Translations under genes and position numbers: made by a program
NCBI GenBank assembly: GCA_903813345.2
Contig: CAIIXF020000001.1
Coordinates: 12,979,915 to 13,039,914 of the forward strand
Direction: 5' to 3'
Length of the DNA stretch: 60,000 nucleotides
Source of the DNA: Owenia fusiformis
Lineage: Eukaryota; Annelida; Polychaeta; Sabellida; Oweniidae
Shown here: in pieces, positions 35,301 through 44,440 of the stretch
Layout of the letters: every line of letters begins with the position of its first letter
Position numbering within the stretch: the first letter of the stretch is position 1
Notes under the pieces: generated by a model
What the model was told of the DNA's origin: nothing
The model's input: the letters and a program-made list of their open reading frames with translations, nothing else
Databases searched by the model: none

Positions 35301-38300
35301 GATCCTCCTCCTCTTACAATTATTCAAGAAGGAACAATTACAGAGACATTCAAGCTCTATATAGACATTTTTGAAATTATTTGTAGTATTATTTTACGTT
35401 GGAATAGATTATAAAATCCCTGTATACCATTGTTATATTGCCATCTTTGAAAGGTAACTGCCGTACCACCAAACCAGGTCGGCACCCGTGTATAACACCT
35501 CCAAGATCCCTTATATCGTCCCTGGCCTTTCCTGAAGTTTGCATACAGGGTACTCCTGGGAATCGGCCCGGCGCGACAATATGTTTACATTTAACTTAAA
35601 GGACAAGTTTGACTTAAGATAACATGGATACCGATTCCCGAGACCTATCGGTGAGTGACAAATATCAGTAAATCGGTCGAAAAATTGTTTTGAATTGTAT
35701 ATTTTTTCCAAAATTCCACCAACCGTTCTCGAAAATTATTTTTTCAAATTGAACAACATTCAATTTAGCTATAGTCTACCAGCCTACCTACTGAGTAATT
35801 GAATTTGTATTCTTTCGTCACACAGTTTCATGTGTATTGCACTGTTTAATCTTCACATTGATCTATATCTATAATATCCTGTACCAGGACTATAACAGAT
35901 AATCGTGGATTGAATATTAGTTTCGGGACAAATGAACTCTTCTAATCTATCAAGTCGGTCTGATTCTTAACAGCCATTTGATAGTTTTGATTTTTTGTCA
36001 GCCCAATCATGCATCAATATAGTCTATGTTCAATATGCTTGAGCAATTTTCTGAAAGAATGACGGAATGTATTGCAACAGGTTCAGTGGCTTTGGGGACA
36101 AATGAACTCTTCTATCAAGTCGGTCTGATTCTTAACAGCCATTTGAAGTTTTGATTTTTTGTCAGCCCAATCATGCATCAATATAGTCTATGTTCAATAT
36201 GCTTGAGCAATTTTCTGAAAGAATGACGGTTTGTATTGCAACAGGTTCAGTGGCGTAGCGTGGGTATTCTATGAGTGTACTCGACGAGTGAGTGAAGCGA
36301 ACGAGCTTTGAGGGGGTGGGGGTTCTTTCCCCCAAGGGAACTTGAAAAAATTAGATTGCATTTGAAGTGTCTGGTGCGTTTTAAAATACGAAATTCCGAC
36401 TACGAAAAAATAATATGGATTAATAAAATGTTAGGTATTACTTCAGAATATCAAACGTGGGTTTTTTCGTTCGATTATTTTGATTTTCATTCTATCTTCT
36501 TCGTCCTGCGGGACTATACTAGGCATAGGCCCGGAACATGTATAACATTGAGTCAAATTCACTTATAGAACATGCTGTAAGCTTTATTTCTTTACATTTT
36601 TACGGGCCTATGCCTGGGCTATGACTCTAGACCTAGACTACTAGATCTATAGGACTTAGACTAGCCTAAAGCTACAGCCTTAGATCTAGCTCTTTCAGAG
36701 GCTGTGACTGATATGTTAAAACAGTCTTTAGAGCCCCCTATCAACCGCTTCAAAATTGTGTTAGTGTCCTCGAAAAAAATTAAAAGGTGCTTCTGTGCCG
36801 AACAGCAAATTCTCATTATACATTGAGAAGATACTCTTTACCAAGAAACCAAAAATGGAAGTTTTGACGGAAAGACATGACGTACAAGTCAAAATCTCTG
36901 AATCTTGCTAGGTACATGACAGATAAAGAGAATTTAAATCCTGATCGGCAAAGAAACGGCTAATAACTTACATATTTTCTAAACAAAAAGCACTGATGTA
37001 GCTCACATTGGGAGATAGTAGTAAGCACTTTATTGAAGTTGATTTCAGTAGATCAGTTACACCTTTCATGATTTCAAGGAAAGACGCAAAGTATCCGTCA
37101 AAAGAGAAAAGCTTACATAAATGCGAGCAAAATCTGCAGATTTATTATAGCTATTGACTTCTCGAATATGTTGAACGCACAACTCTAAACAATACTTGAA
37201 ATTGAATAAAATTGACAAAATATGAGAAGACAGTCTAAAACCTAACTGGGAGAGCTGCCAGATTGTTTGCCCGGAAATCTTCAGAGATTTTGACTGGTAC
37301 TTTGTGTCTTTCCATCAAAATTGCCATTTTGGTTTCTCGCTGGGTAATTCAGTTATTCACAGATGAAGAGAAATCTTGATTGACAAAAATGCAGCTGATA
37401 GCTAACAGCTTTTCTTAAACAGAAGATAAAGGAAGATATAAAGGAACCTGTTATGATTTTGAAGCGGGTGATAGCCGATAGCGGGCATGTTAAGGCTGTA
37501 AGTAGAGGGTGTAGCAATAAATCTAACCCAAATAGAGTTTAACACATCTCAGTAAAGGCAAAATTAAAATTCATTAAAGTTTCATTACTTTAGCATGTGT
37601 ACATTTGCTGGCCTTCTAATATTTTGCCAATAGATTTGTTAGGCTTGATTGCAAATTCTTATGAAATATATGAGTGTATGGTTTCAATGTGCTGTACTCC
37701 CGATATTTTTCGCATGCAATTTAGTTTCGTGCTTTTCGCGATTGTGTAAAAATCACGAAAATTAATAGTCGCGAATATCGCCAATTAAAGGCTGAGGTGC
37801 AACATGCCATTGACTAAGATCTAGAGATTGTAAATCTTATCCAAAGTATATGATATTGGGTAGGTGTAATTACTGTAGATAAGGTAAATTAATTTTGAGG
37901 ATTCAGAGAATAATGGAAGTTAAACCTTTGATATCCGCAAAATTTAATGGCCGCAAAATTGGTATTTCTCAAAATATTCATGAAATTTAAACTCGCAAAT
38001 TAACCGGTAGTACAGTATTTGCATGTGGAATAATTATGATATTGAGAGCATTGATGAAACAAATGCAATGAACTGATTTGATTGGCCAAGGGAGCATTGG
38101 AATTTTGACCTGAAGTTCACATGATTGTTGCTATAGGCCTTATGATTTTTTGGAATTCCAGTAATACTATTAATGCCTATTATACTTATACAGTAAAACC
38201 TGTCTAATCCAAATGCCACCGCTACCAATTAAAAACATTCAGATTTAAACGTCTGATTTCGAGGTTTTTGCATCCGAAAGATTCTTGATTTTGAAAAAAT

Positions 38301-41300
38301 ATTAATGCATTTTCACTTAATATTACTAGCATTGTAGACGTTATGATTTTTTGGAATTCCAGTAATACTATTATACTTATACAGTAATATCTGTCTAATC
38401 CAAATGCCACCATGACCAGTTAAAACACCATGACCAGTTAAAATACAACATTCAGATGTGGAGGTGATCGGATTTCGAGGTTTTTGCATTCACAAGATTC
38501 TGCATTTTAAAAATATAAATGCATTTTCACTAAAACGTATTAAGATTACTTTTGACCGCATAGCTTTATGACATTCATGAATCCAAATCGAATGCTTGAA
38601 AGGTAGATTCTAAAACAGAAGTGTGCAATCAGAGATGATAGATACTATCGCATGAGTATATGAAGGCCATGTGTCAACTCTTCGATTGATAATACGCCTC
38701 GAAATAAACACCCACTGGCTTGGGAAAGCTATTTTCCCTCTTAATAAATGCCTGTCCCCTTGGAAAAATGTTTTCAATTTCCCTTTTAGTTAATAAAAGC
38801 CAATGGCATTTATTTTGAGTTCTTTCTAATAAAGGCCCTGTGCAAAATTAATGCTCAGTGGGCCTATATGTTCGTTGAATTTAAAATTACCCCTTCTACT
38901 CAATTTTTATAAATGTTTTATGCATCAGTATGTTGCATTTGGAGATGGGGTCTTTGCACCTTCCCTGTCTCAATGTCCATTTTTTTTATCATCTCTATGA
39001 GTACTTTTCCTTCAGATAATGCATTGGCCTAACATACACACCTTACATTTTCAGAAAATTTCTGCAAATTTCTGTACATATGACCGTCTAAATTCTGTTG
39101 CGAAACCTTTAGTATTCTTTCAAGCAATTTCCTGCTTACATGAAAGTCTTTTACATTCTGTTTTTTTTAATGTAACATAATGGCTGATATCAATATTGTT
39201 CAAAGTTGTATATGTTTACACTATGGAACTAATCATTCTTTGAATTGAGTTCGATTCCTGAACAACTTGATATTTGACTAAACATTCATTGGATTTGATT
39301 TGGTTTGATGAAGAGAAATCTTGACTGACAAAAATGCAGCTGATAACTAACAGATTTTCCCAAACAGAAAATATAAACAAAATTTAAAGTGAGCACTTGA
39401 TTTCAATAGTTTAGTTTCACCTATGCTTTTGAAGCGGGTGATAGCTGATAGGTGTCATGTAAAGGCTTTGAGTACATGGTATAGCAATAATTAAAGGTCA
39501 GAAGGTACTGTTTCATTCATATTTCTTGGTTTTAAAAACATTTAATCAAATAAGCTGGAAATTTTTCTGAGAAATGATATGATGGTGAAAGAAATAGATA
39601 CAAAATTATAAAAAATTCATAATTAGCGAAAATTGATATCCGCAAAATTTCAAAATTGCAAAATTGTGAAAGATAACAGCATCAAATATTAGTGGCAGTA
39701 CAGTATTTGCATGTGAAATAATTATGATATATTAATATAATAATATAATAATTGATGAAACAATTGCAATGAACTGTTTTGATTAGCCAAGGCCAGAGCA
39801 TTGGAATTTGAACTAAAGTTGAGTATAATGTTATTGTATAAATTAAAAAAATAATTATGGAGACTTCTTACAAAGTTGGTCTTCATTTCAAATAGCTGAG
39901 AATATTTTCCAAAATAGATTGACTAGGCCTTCAGATTTTTTTGATGTTCAGTATTACTATTACTTATACAGTAAAACCTGTCTAATCCAAATGCCACCGT
40001 GCAGTTAAAAGCATTCAGATTGGGAGGTGTTCGTTATCACAATAGATTATAATCATATCATTGATAATTTAGAGTTATTCAAAGATGGCAGCAGCATTCT
40101 CAGAACCTGACAATCAGAATCTCATTAATCTTTTGTTCACGTTAGTTATTTAAACTTTATATTCATATATAGATGGCAGTTCTTAAATATATGATAGACA
40201 CCAATAATTCAACATCATAATTTAACCTTTTCCATTAAATATACCCTGTATCAAGCACAAAAACGTATTTACACCCTTTACTAAAATGGCAACCCCTGTA
40301 TCACGCACTTGTTTAGTAAAAAAATAATGGTTATCATAAAATAAACTGATTACCAATTCCAACGGGATCACAAAAGCGTAAAGACCCATCACATAGGTTT
40401 ATACTCTGGCAATTTGCTTTCTTTGGTCCACTTAGTCCAAAACATGTGTCACATTTGTATATAGCTTTACATACACCATTTGGTCTACAACCGACTTCCA
40501 CCTCACCATTCATAGGGTCCGAAGGTACATGGTCACTCGTTTCTGAAGAAATAGAGGTACTGTTGATGCTTTTTATTGTTTGTTTTACTGGTCATTAATC
40601 ATTATCAGGACAAGGAAGCGACATTTACATTCTCTTTCAAAATGATGGACAGTAATGGTCAATTACGATATTTTTGATTTTCATCCGATTAAATATTTTT
40701 TATTTTCATTAAATTAAAGCACATTGCCGTGTACATTTGGCTTGACAACCACACTTTGCTTGTATGACATAGAAACTCATCAACTCATTAGTCGCGTGTG
40801 GACGCCATGATTCAACTATATCATCTACCACTTGAGGCTTATTGAATACCATGCCTAAGGCCTACTGCTAAAGGGCAGGGTGGCAAATCGACAACTTGGG
40901 TGACAGTAACACCACAGTCACATTTGTCGCACGGCGGCCGTACGAAATGGCTTGAGTCTGACGTAGTGTTTTGATGGGTTATGTATCTTTGGAAACAGTT
41001 TTTCAGGTCAGGTTTGCTGTCATATCTTTGCTGTGAACACAGCGCAATAGGTATACTGTTGTGTAAGGTCACCGATGCACAACAACTTATATTGCAAAAG
41101 ATTAACACCCCAGTCAAATGTGTCGTACGGCGACCGTACGTCGACCGCAGATCAATAAAATCAGTGAATTTCTACGCCGAGCGTAAGAAAACTACGCTCG
41201 TCTTGCGGTCTCCGTACGGTATATCCAGTTTTTTACACGCCGCAGGGTAGCCGTAGAAATTATAACTCGGAGTTATAATATTTGTCCATTTCTGCGGTCC

Positions 41301-44300
41301 CCGTAGGAATTAACAGACCGTTACCAGACCGCACAACGGTCCCATGGTGGACGTACTCCGGGGTTACGTTGACTTGCGTCTGCCGTAGTGTTTTGATGAG
41401 TAATGCACCTTTGGAAATTGTTTAAAAAAGTTTAAGTTACTATTGGTCAATGTATCACTTAACACTTTTTATTTGATATAACATTCATAAATTGAACTGA
41501 TTTGAATTAGATAAAAATAAAAAGGTACGTTATCACCAGAAATTCTAAATTCGCCGTGCGGCTGCCGTAGGAAATGTGACTGCAAAAGTCTCCGACCGCA
41601 GAAATTCTATGGCGAGCGTAGAAATGTTACTGACCGCAGAAATGGTAGACTGTGCGGTCGTCGTAGGAAATGTGACTGGGGTGTTACGTGAATTCTTTGT
41701 TTGCCAGGCGGAGTTTTTTTACAGTTTTTGGCTAACAAATCATGCGGAAAGAGCTCAAAATTGTGAAAAACTGCATGATTTTAAAATAATGTCTGGACGG
41801 GGGAGGAGGGGGGGGGGACTTTCGTCCCCCCTTTGGCTATAGTTACGCGCCTGGTATGTGCATCATACACAAATGTGTCACCTGGTCTTGGTGTGGTTGT
41901 CGTAGTTGTTGTTGTGGTGGTTTTCGGTTTCAGTGGATGGACTCGTTGAGCGAATTGTCCCCTGTAGTTGCCAGGCGGCGAGTATTGGCAGCAGACCGTA
42001 TAGGAGAACCACATTCCATGTTTTCCCTCAGCTATACCACAGCCAAGAAATTCAGAGTTATCCCAAACAAGCTATAAATTAAGTCATAAACAGTCATCAA
42101 TAAACAATATTCCTCCTAATCGTTCTCTCTATATTGTACAGTTTATTTTACACTCACTTGTGTGAAGTGACCAGTCTTGCTGCTAAAGGCAGGTGTTTTG
42201 TAATCGTAATACTTGATCTCATCATACCTATCAAATATACAACATGCAGGTACACCTAAAGCTATGTGTCTGTTGAGAGGCCATTGTGCAATAAACGCCT
42301 AACCATCGACAAGAGCATGCACATGAAATTAAACATGAAATACTTCCACAAATTCCTTAGATAAATCTTTTAAACCTACATCACAATTTTTGCTTCAAAC
42401 ATGACAACGTACAGCTAAACTGTGCACCCGTATATTTTGTCACTGTACGTTGTCGATGGTTAGGCGTGGTTAAATAAGCATAATAATATTTTTAACAGAC
42501 TAGATGCGAGTAGAAAAAAACTTGATTTACGCCATTAAATATTCAAAATTCAGTCAAAGCGATGATATATTTGAAATCTACATGTAAATATACATCTAGA
42601 AATATGGTTTCGAAAATTGTTTATCAAGCTTGAAAATTCAATTATTTTTGAAAATGTGACTTCTAGTTCGGGTTGATTCTCCATAGAGCCCATGTTACAA
42701 AATCACAATAAGTGAAATATCTTTTCTTGTATTCGTCAGATAACAATTTTATTTACTGGACATATTTTGATTTACATAACTATTAGATATATAAGTGTTA
42801 TATGAAAATTGAACCACAAAAAACAGATGTTATTTAAGTTAAAGGGAACTTTGTACTATACCCGCCATGCTATCTGACCCGAACGAGCCACCTGGTGGCG
42901 AAACTGGTCATATATCAGTTCAATTTATTCTACTCGCATCTGCGTTATTAATGCCGTCCATGTCTTAAATTATCATTTTTTCATTTTCCATTTATTCAAA
43001 GTAGTATTTATGACATTGTTGGTTAATGAAAAAGTAATTATTGTAAAATCTTGCTCACCATTGTTGCGACGCTTTGTTTCCCATATCGTTTTTAGTTCGT
43101 GCTAGCGATACGCTAGACCGAGTTCTCCAAAGATTCTCACCAGCCAAAGGATTCTGACGAGATGACGATGGTGAATGAGCGAAACTAAAAAAGATCTTTA
43201 ATTACTAGATAGTAAGAACAACTCATCTTGATATTATTAAATTATAAAATCATAGAATAACTATCATTACGCATAGGTACCGGATTCGATCATAGGTTCA
43301 GGCACTTTGCTTGTTGCGTAAAGTACTTCAGGGAATTTGACTGATTGTCTACGACTCGTAAAACGCCTCTGGTGTGTACTTGTACTTATACAATGTCAGA
43401 GTGCACAAAAAACACATGACTGCTTCAAGGAGGGGTTTCTAGGTCTGTCTTCGAGGATTACTTGCTTAAATTACGATCGTACAAATACGAGATATACCCA
43501 AGGGGAAGCTCACCTTCATTGGTGATAAACAAAATACAATGCTATTCCAATCAGTTATAAATATCATTCGACGACTGTGAAATATCTGATTGGCCCAAAT
43601 ATCTGATTTAAAGAAAATATTGTGCCCTCGACAGATGTATTTCATGAGCAGGTACTTTCTCGGGCACTTTTCGAAAAAGTATCATTTAAGAGAATGAACA
43701 AAATCAGTTTGATACCGATAAACCTTCGATTTCATCTAAACCAAGTAAAATCTGGATTTACAAATATTTCACTTGGGGTGATATTAAGTCACAATTACCT
43801 TTTAGGCAGGGATGAATTCGAAACTAACTCAAACGGGGGAAGACACTAACTTTTATGGGAGGAATAAATTGTAAATTCCGGATCCATTGGGTTTCATTGG
43901 TATCATCATCCATTTGAATTAGTGACGTCTAACGCCAATCAGATCACAAGAAATTAAATCCTAATTGAATAATTTACTGTATTATTTTCTAATGGTTCAC
44001 AAAACATTAATAAGTTCAAATAAAAATGATAACTTATCAATTTATTTTATTAATTTACCCTATTATTATACAACTTGTATACGAAGGGTTTCTACGCATG
44101 CTTAAAGTAGAAAATAACGTCTTTACCTGTTGTCACGTTCCAGAGTTTTGCAGTAAGCCAGAGCACGAGCAGCCATTTGGCGATGCCACTTTAAAGGAGG
44201 TGTACTTACATGGAGAGCTCTTAGTTCATTATGTCTTCTGAGAATGTTCTTCTCAAATTCTGTTGTTTGAGAATATACAAATCCAGTCTGTTCAAGAATC

Positions 44301-44335
44301 GTAACAGAAAAAATATATAATACCAAAATTCCCAT
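17380..44335 (-). CDS. Gene B: secreted CAP-sushi protein, nine exons spread over 27 kb, about 480 aa
   Basis: Coding exons on the minus strand: 44335-44127, 43184-43059, 42227-42158, 42071-41882, 40542-40354, 24889-24821, 18370-18176, 18036-17868, 17605-17380 (TAA). Phases match genes A and C at every junction and the sum is 481 codons. MGILVLYIFSVTIL starts the signal peptide. CAP marks are FAHSPSS, GENLW and GHFTQLVWDNS, then a ten-Thr linker and PRPG. Exon 5 holds the six-Cys module (YKCDTCFGLSG, CDPVGIG), exon 6 the short Cys exon (NTCDKQLGCG), exon 7 the sushi (FRCPQLKSPEHG), and exons 8-9 the C-terminal domain. Intron 5 is 15.5 kb and contains an LTR element; intron 6 is 6.5 kb and contains a giant inverted repeat. 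Joining exons 1-5 to 6-9 is inferred. The alternatives are two broken genes, or a short form ending at the TGA just after the exon 5 donor (40334). Confidence 0.72.
18729..18870. repeat. Foldback hairpin of 142 bp
   Basis: atgccttggtcacatttgct on the left is exactly complementary to the right end, and pairing continues imperfectly through a GC-rich part (cggccggcgccc against gggcgccg) to an AT-rich loop. It lies in gene B intron 6, about 0.4 kb upstream of exon 7. It looks like a foldback MITE; a structured RNA cannot be excluded. Confidence 0.65.
20246..20770. mobile_element. Secondary insertion in the left arm of the giant inverted repeat
   Basis: The right arm runs continuously through ctcataccagtagaatg, whereas the left arm is interrupted after ctactggta by CAGGGTGTCCAAAAAACAGG, a mariner-like end. 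The insert is itself a foldback: attttgttgtgaaagtttcatgataatctgcc near 20350 has its complement near 20665-20710. Its right boundary is decayed. Confidence 0.55.
21640..21652. repeat. Poly-G tract
   Basis: A run of G within the centre of the giant inverted repeat; a similar run lies near 23075-23087. Probable simple repeats, mutation-prone and difficult for assembly. Confidence 0.7.
22020..22590 (+). pseudogene. Broken ORF in the centre of the giant inverted repeat
   Basis: One reading frame runs from about 22020 through SLEEDKICDMLLKFGMVSED, meets an in-frame TGA just upstream of MKDTTFLDLLSKHQ (22212), and continues to 22469. A +1 shift near 22440 then keeps a plausible protein going (CLTNGIEMPTVIFPIYD) to about 22590. 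One stop and one frameshift indicate decay. I do not recognise a named domain. The KHELMSFPIALSLTN segment resembles, from memory only, a motif in uncharacterised invertebrate transposon-associated proteins. It is probably the remnant of the element's own gene. Confidence 0.5.
25372..26484. mobile_element. MITE-like inverted-repeat element in gene B intron 5
   Basis: ATACATAGTACCCCACACAC at 25372 has its near-perfect complement ending at 26484. Inverted similarity continues about 60 bp through attttgtcgcctactttgatgt and agaaaaatatcc. There is a loose inner repetition and no recognisable coding region. A short related end (catagtaccccacaca) also occurs at about 1986. Confidence 0.65.
27417..27589. 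repeat. Near-perfect foldback hairpin of 173 bp
   Basis: acaaatagtgactgcca on the left pairs with tggcagtcactatttgt on the right. The inner arms ggaatatcctgtccactgac and gtcagtggacaggatattcc are perfect complements around the centre cggcctgcagcc. It lies in gene B intron 5. Probably a foldback MITE; if transcribed it would form a long hairpin of small-RNA-precursor type. Confidence 0.75.
27590..28618. other. Intron sequence upstream of the LTR element, no gene recognised
   Basis: Several open frames of 60-100 codons overlap on both strands around 27900-28240 in a slightly GC-richer patch. None has recognisable domains, splice context or similarity to the neighbouring genes. I see no supported gene. 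Confidence 0.4.
28615..28618 (+). repeat. Target-site duplication of the LTR element, left
   Basis: ATAT directly precedes the left LTR and is repeated directly after the right LTR (35579-35582). A 4-bp duplication is compatible with Ty3-type integrases. Confidence 0.65.
28619..30798 (+). repeat. Left LTR, 2180 bp
   Basis: Starts TGTGGGAATTTTTAATTCCC and ends GGCGCGACA. It is unusually long. Its body contains about five degenerate copies of a block beginning gtctaatctcag, most of them followed by gattgatattcgagag-type sequence (near 29263, 29399, 29522, 29773 and 30297), and many tccgag/ggagcagaag motifs. Short ORFs on both strands occur identically in both LTRs and are not supported as genes. 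Confidence 0.9.
30800..30817 (+). promoter_or_regulatory. Primer-binding site, complementary to tRNA-Leu
   Basis: TGGTGGCAGCGGTGGGAT begins two bases after the LTR. It is the exact complement of an animal tRNA-Leu 3' end (ATCCCACCGCTGCCA plus CCA) over 18 nt, as known from vertebrate tRNA-Leu(AAG). It would prime minus-strand DNA synthesis. Confidence 0.8.
30833..31477 (+). CDS. Gag N-terminal ORF of the LTR element
   Basis: ATG at 30833 lies 15 nt after the primer site, as expected for gag. The 214-aa product is highly charged, with many Glu, Arg and Asp, and has no membrane segment, like a Gag N-terminal (matrix-like) region. The similarity to Gag-like coding appears to leave this frame near 31363-31375, where the second frame opens. 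The last 35 or so codons are Ser/Arg-rich and probably out of frame. A small frameshifting indel relative to the active ancestor is the simplest reading; no classical slippery heptamer is visible. Confidence 0.6.
   Translation: MSEMSQKCERSPETMEQEGSRRDDVRTGGIVRLVPKMGLKHLETPQRDRCPEEHSGSEGTSLPRDEEKLFPSEEESLGVPLMTVDDTLPEDLDDRARATLVRGEPRVISPDMTMKILPDVEKEDTGYHAESRLRRDVPASALRRDHWARGKREFDSTKSRLMSLEGSLGTLRVDVLKMRDCLLSRQRSSSQRKRWKCVEKPWTQYSREEKLKSR
31363..33174 (+). CDS. Gag capsid-nucleocapsid and protease ORF of the LTR element
   Basis: Open from 31363, just after TAA at 31360, with no ATG at its beginning, so it probably continues the upstream gag in a shifted frame. A retrotransposon-Gag capsid-like helical region with WLDYKAHFQNCVESNQW lies near the start. 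Two CCHC knuckles (CX2CX4HX4C) lie at 32143-32238. A retropepsin follows, with active-site DTGS at 32395 and ILGTDYL at 32604. After the protease comes about 180 residues rich in Lys, Arg and Ser with no reverse-transcriptase motif, then TGA. Gag binds and packages RNA and the protease matures Gag. The protein is probably not made intact from this copy because of the frame break. Confidence 0.75.
   Translation, partial: DARLFTEQATVKLAEKAMEMCGKALDSVQQGRKTKIKITQLFDGKTPWLDYKAHFQNCVESNQWTDEEKRQNLTNQLRGDAQQLVQELEEGHTYDELKEALTKRFGPGEKASLYEAQLNTRVRQSKESLQSLGQSIRRLASLAYPEMSRSSQDRLARRSFEKAITDDDVRAAVHRRAPKSLDEAIEEAQKEEAYQESERIRRGLKPKQLDPHISIVTSDPVEEKLLKMMEDMKTEMMKEMDEALKLFKEQRELRAPRSIICRRCGEEGHIVRRCPLVTCFNCSERGHLSIDCPKSKKSRDARGVHPVCCIDVRDQAVVDPKRVESARKIEAVVELCGAPVKCLVDTGSVVSLMSLDSFNRINYRKRPKLKPAKDVLVQANGSPIAIYGTCSVELKRDGRKTPLEMVVAEISLDGILGTDYLLASKAEIHYGSLQMRSREERSKEPRTFVTPFQNRRKRRRRKQKKEDPTNDEAGDTMRLRKRSKVDSPEVKSWDASKRPDVPTILTEGRSSSGARRSCVSELKGEASLPFTSRANKSKGSSKEQSEESLPCRARPRHQRRQPAFVVRDKMNWREMDSSLTFEHAEAGRTEEPRSFIPVVQEEQ
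33391..33398 (+). promoter_or_regulatory. Polypurine tract
   Basis: GGGGGGAG immediately precedes the right LTR, with purine-rich sequence before it (agtag). This is the expected plus-strand primer of an LTR retrotransposon. Confidence 0.75.
33399..35578 (+). repeat. Right LTR, 2180 bp
   Basis: Same length as the left LTR, with a constant offset of 4780 bp. Differences seen by eye include tgtgattt/tgtaattt, tttatatc/tttgtatc, tttgatcc/tttggtcc and aggttgg/aggtcgg. It ends GCGACA before ATAT. Confidence 0.9.
35926..36254. repeat. Tandem duplication of about 165 bp
   Basis: gggacaaatgaactcttcta through tattgcaacaggttcagtgg occurs twice head to tail (about 35926-36092 and 36096-36252) with only small indels. 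Non-coding, in gene B intron 5; probably recent. Confidence 0.75.
37360..40020. repeat. Dispersed direct duplication, two long copies
   Basis: gatgaagagaaatcttga...aaaatgcagctgata at 37363 recurs at 39308. gaagcgggtgatagc and gtacagtatttgcatgtg follow in the same order, as does tacagtaaaacctgtctaat. The last block occurs three times (38188, 38380 with a small change, 39967), resembling a pogo/Tigger-type end. The copies lie about 1.8-1.95 kb apart and are diverged by indels. Non-coding. Confidence 0.55.
40895..41695. mobile_element. Composite MITE with CACCCCAGTCACATTT ends, in gene B intron 4
   Basis: taacaccccagtcaaatgtg at 41103 and the complement aaatgtgactggggtgtta ending at 41692 form TIRs. 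A third, diverged end (gtaacaccacagtcacattt) lies at 40897. Internal text is rich in cgtacg/gccgta words and contains two copies of gtagtgttttgatg(g/a)gt. It looks like one element with a duplicated or nested end. Confidence 0.6.
41700..41860. repeat. Dispersed repeat related to 46737-46915
   Basis: gaaaaactgcatgattttaaaat followed by ggggggggggactttcgtcc is a reverse-complement relative of the block at 46737-46915 (tttcaaaatcatgcagtttttcac). These end in the GC-rich cagccagg/cctggctgc type often seen in non-LTR or SINE-like repeats. Family not identified. Confidence 0.4.
42494..42950. mobile_element. MITE, family 1, copy 2, in gene B intron 2
   Basis: It shares agatgcgagtag ends in inverted orientation and internal sequence (cttgatttacg, attcaaaa, atctacatgtaaa, gccacctggtgg) with copy 1 at 871-1248. 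Confidence 0.6.
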
Positions 44336-44432
44336 TTCGATAACTCTATTGAAATGCGCAGTGGAAAAGGGAATATTATTGCAGTTTATTGCGTTGATAT
44401 TGACTTGTGTATGTTGGTTTGATAACAACAAA

Positions 44433-44440
44433 GTATATAC
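44433..44440 (-). promoter_or_regulatory. TATA-like box of gene B
   Basis: GTATATAC on the minus strand, about 100 nt upstream of the gene B ATG, in the position occupied by the gene A TATA box and by ATAAAA in gene C. Inference from spacing. Confidence 0.35.

Larger units (their letters stand above)
28619..35578 (+). mobile_element. Ty3-like LTR retrotransposon carrying only gag and protease
   Basis: The 6960-bp element has 2180-bp direct LTRs (28619-30798 and 33399-35578) starting TGTGGGAA and ending GCGACA. A primer site follows the left LTR, a purine tract precedes the right one, and ATAT flanks both sides. By eye the LTRs differ at only about four positions, so insertion is recent. The 2600-bp interior codes for a Gag with capsid-like region, two zinc knuckles and a retropepsin, then goes straight to the right LTR. 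Reverse transcriptase, RNase H and integrase are absent, so movement would need another element's Pol. It sits in gene B intron 5, in antisense orientation to gene B. Confidence 0.88.
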
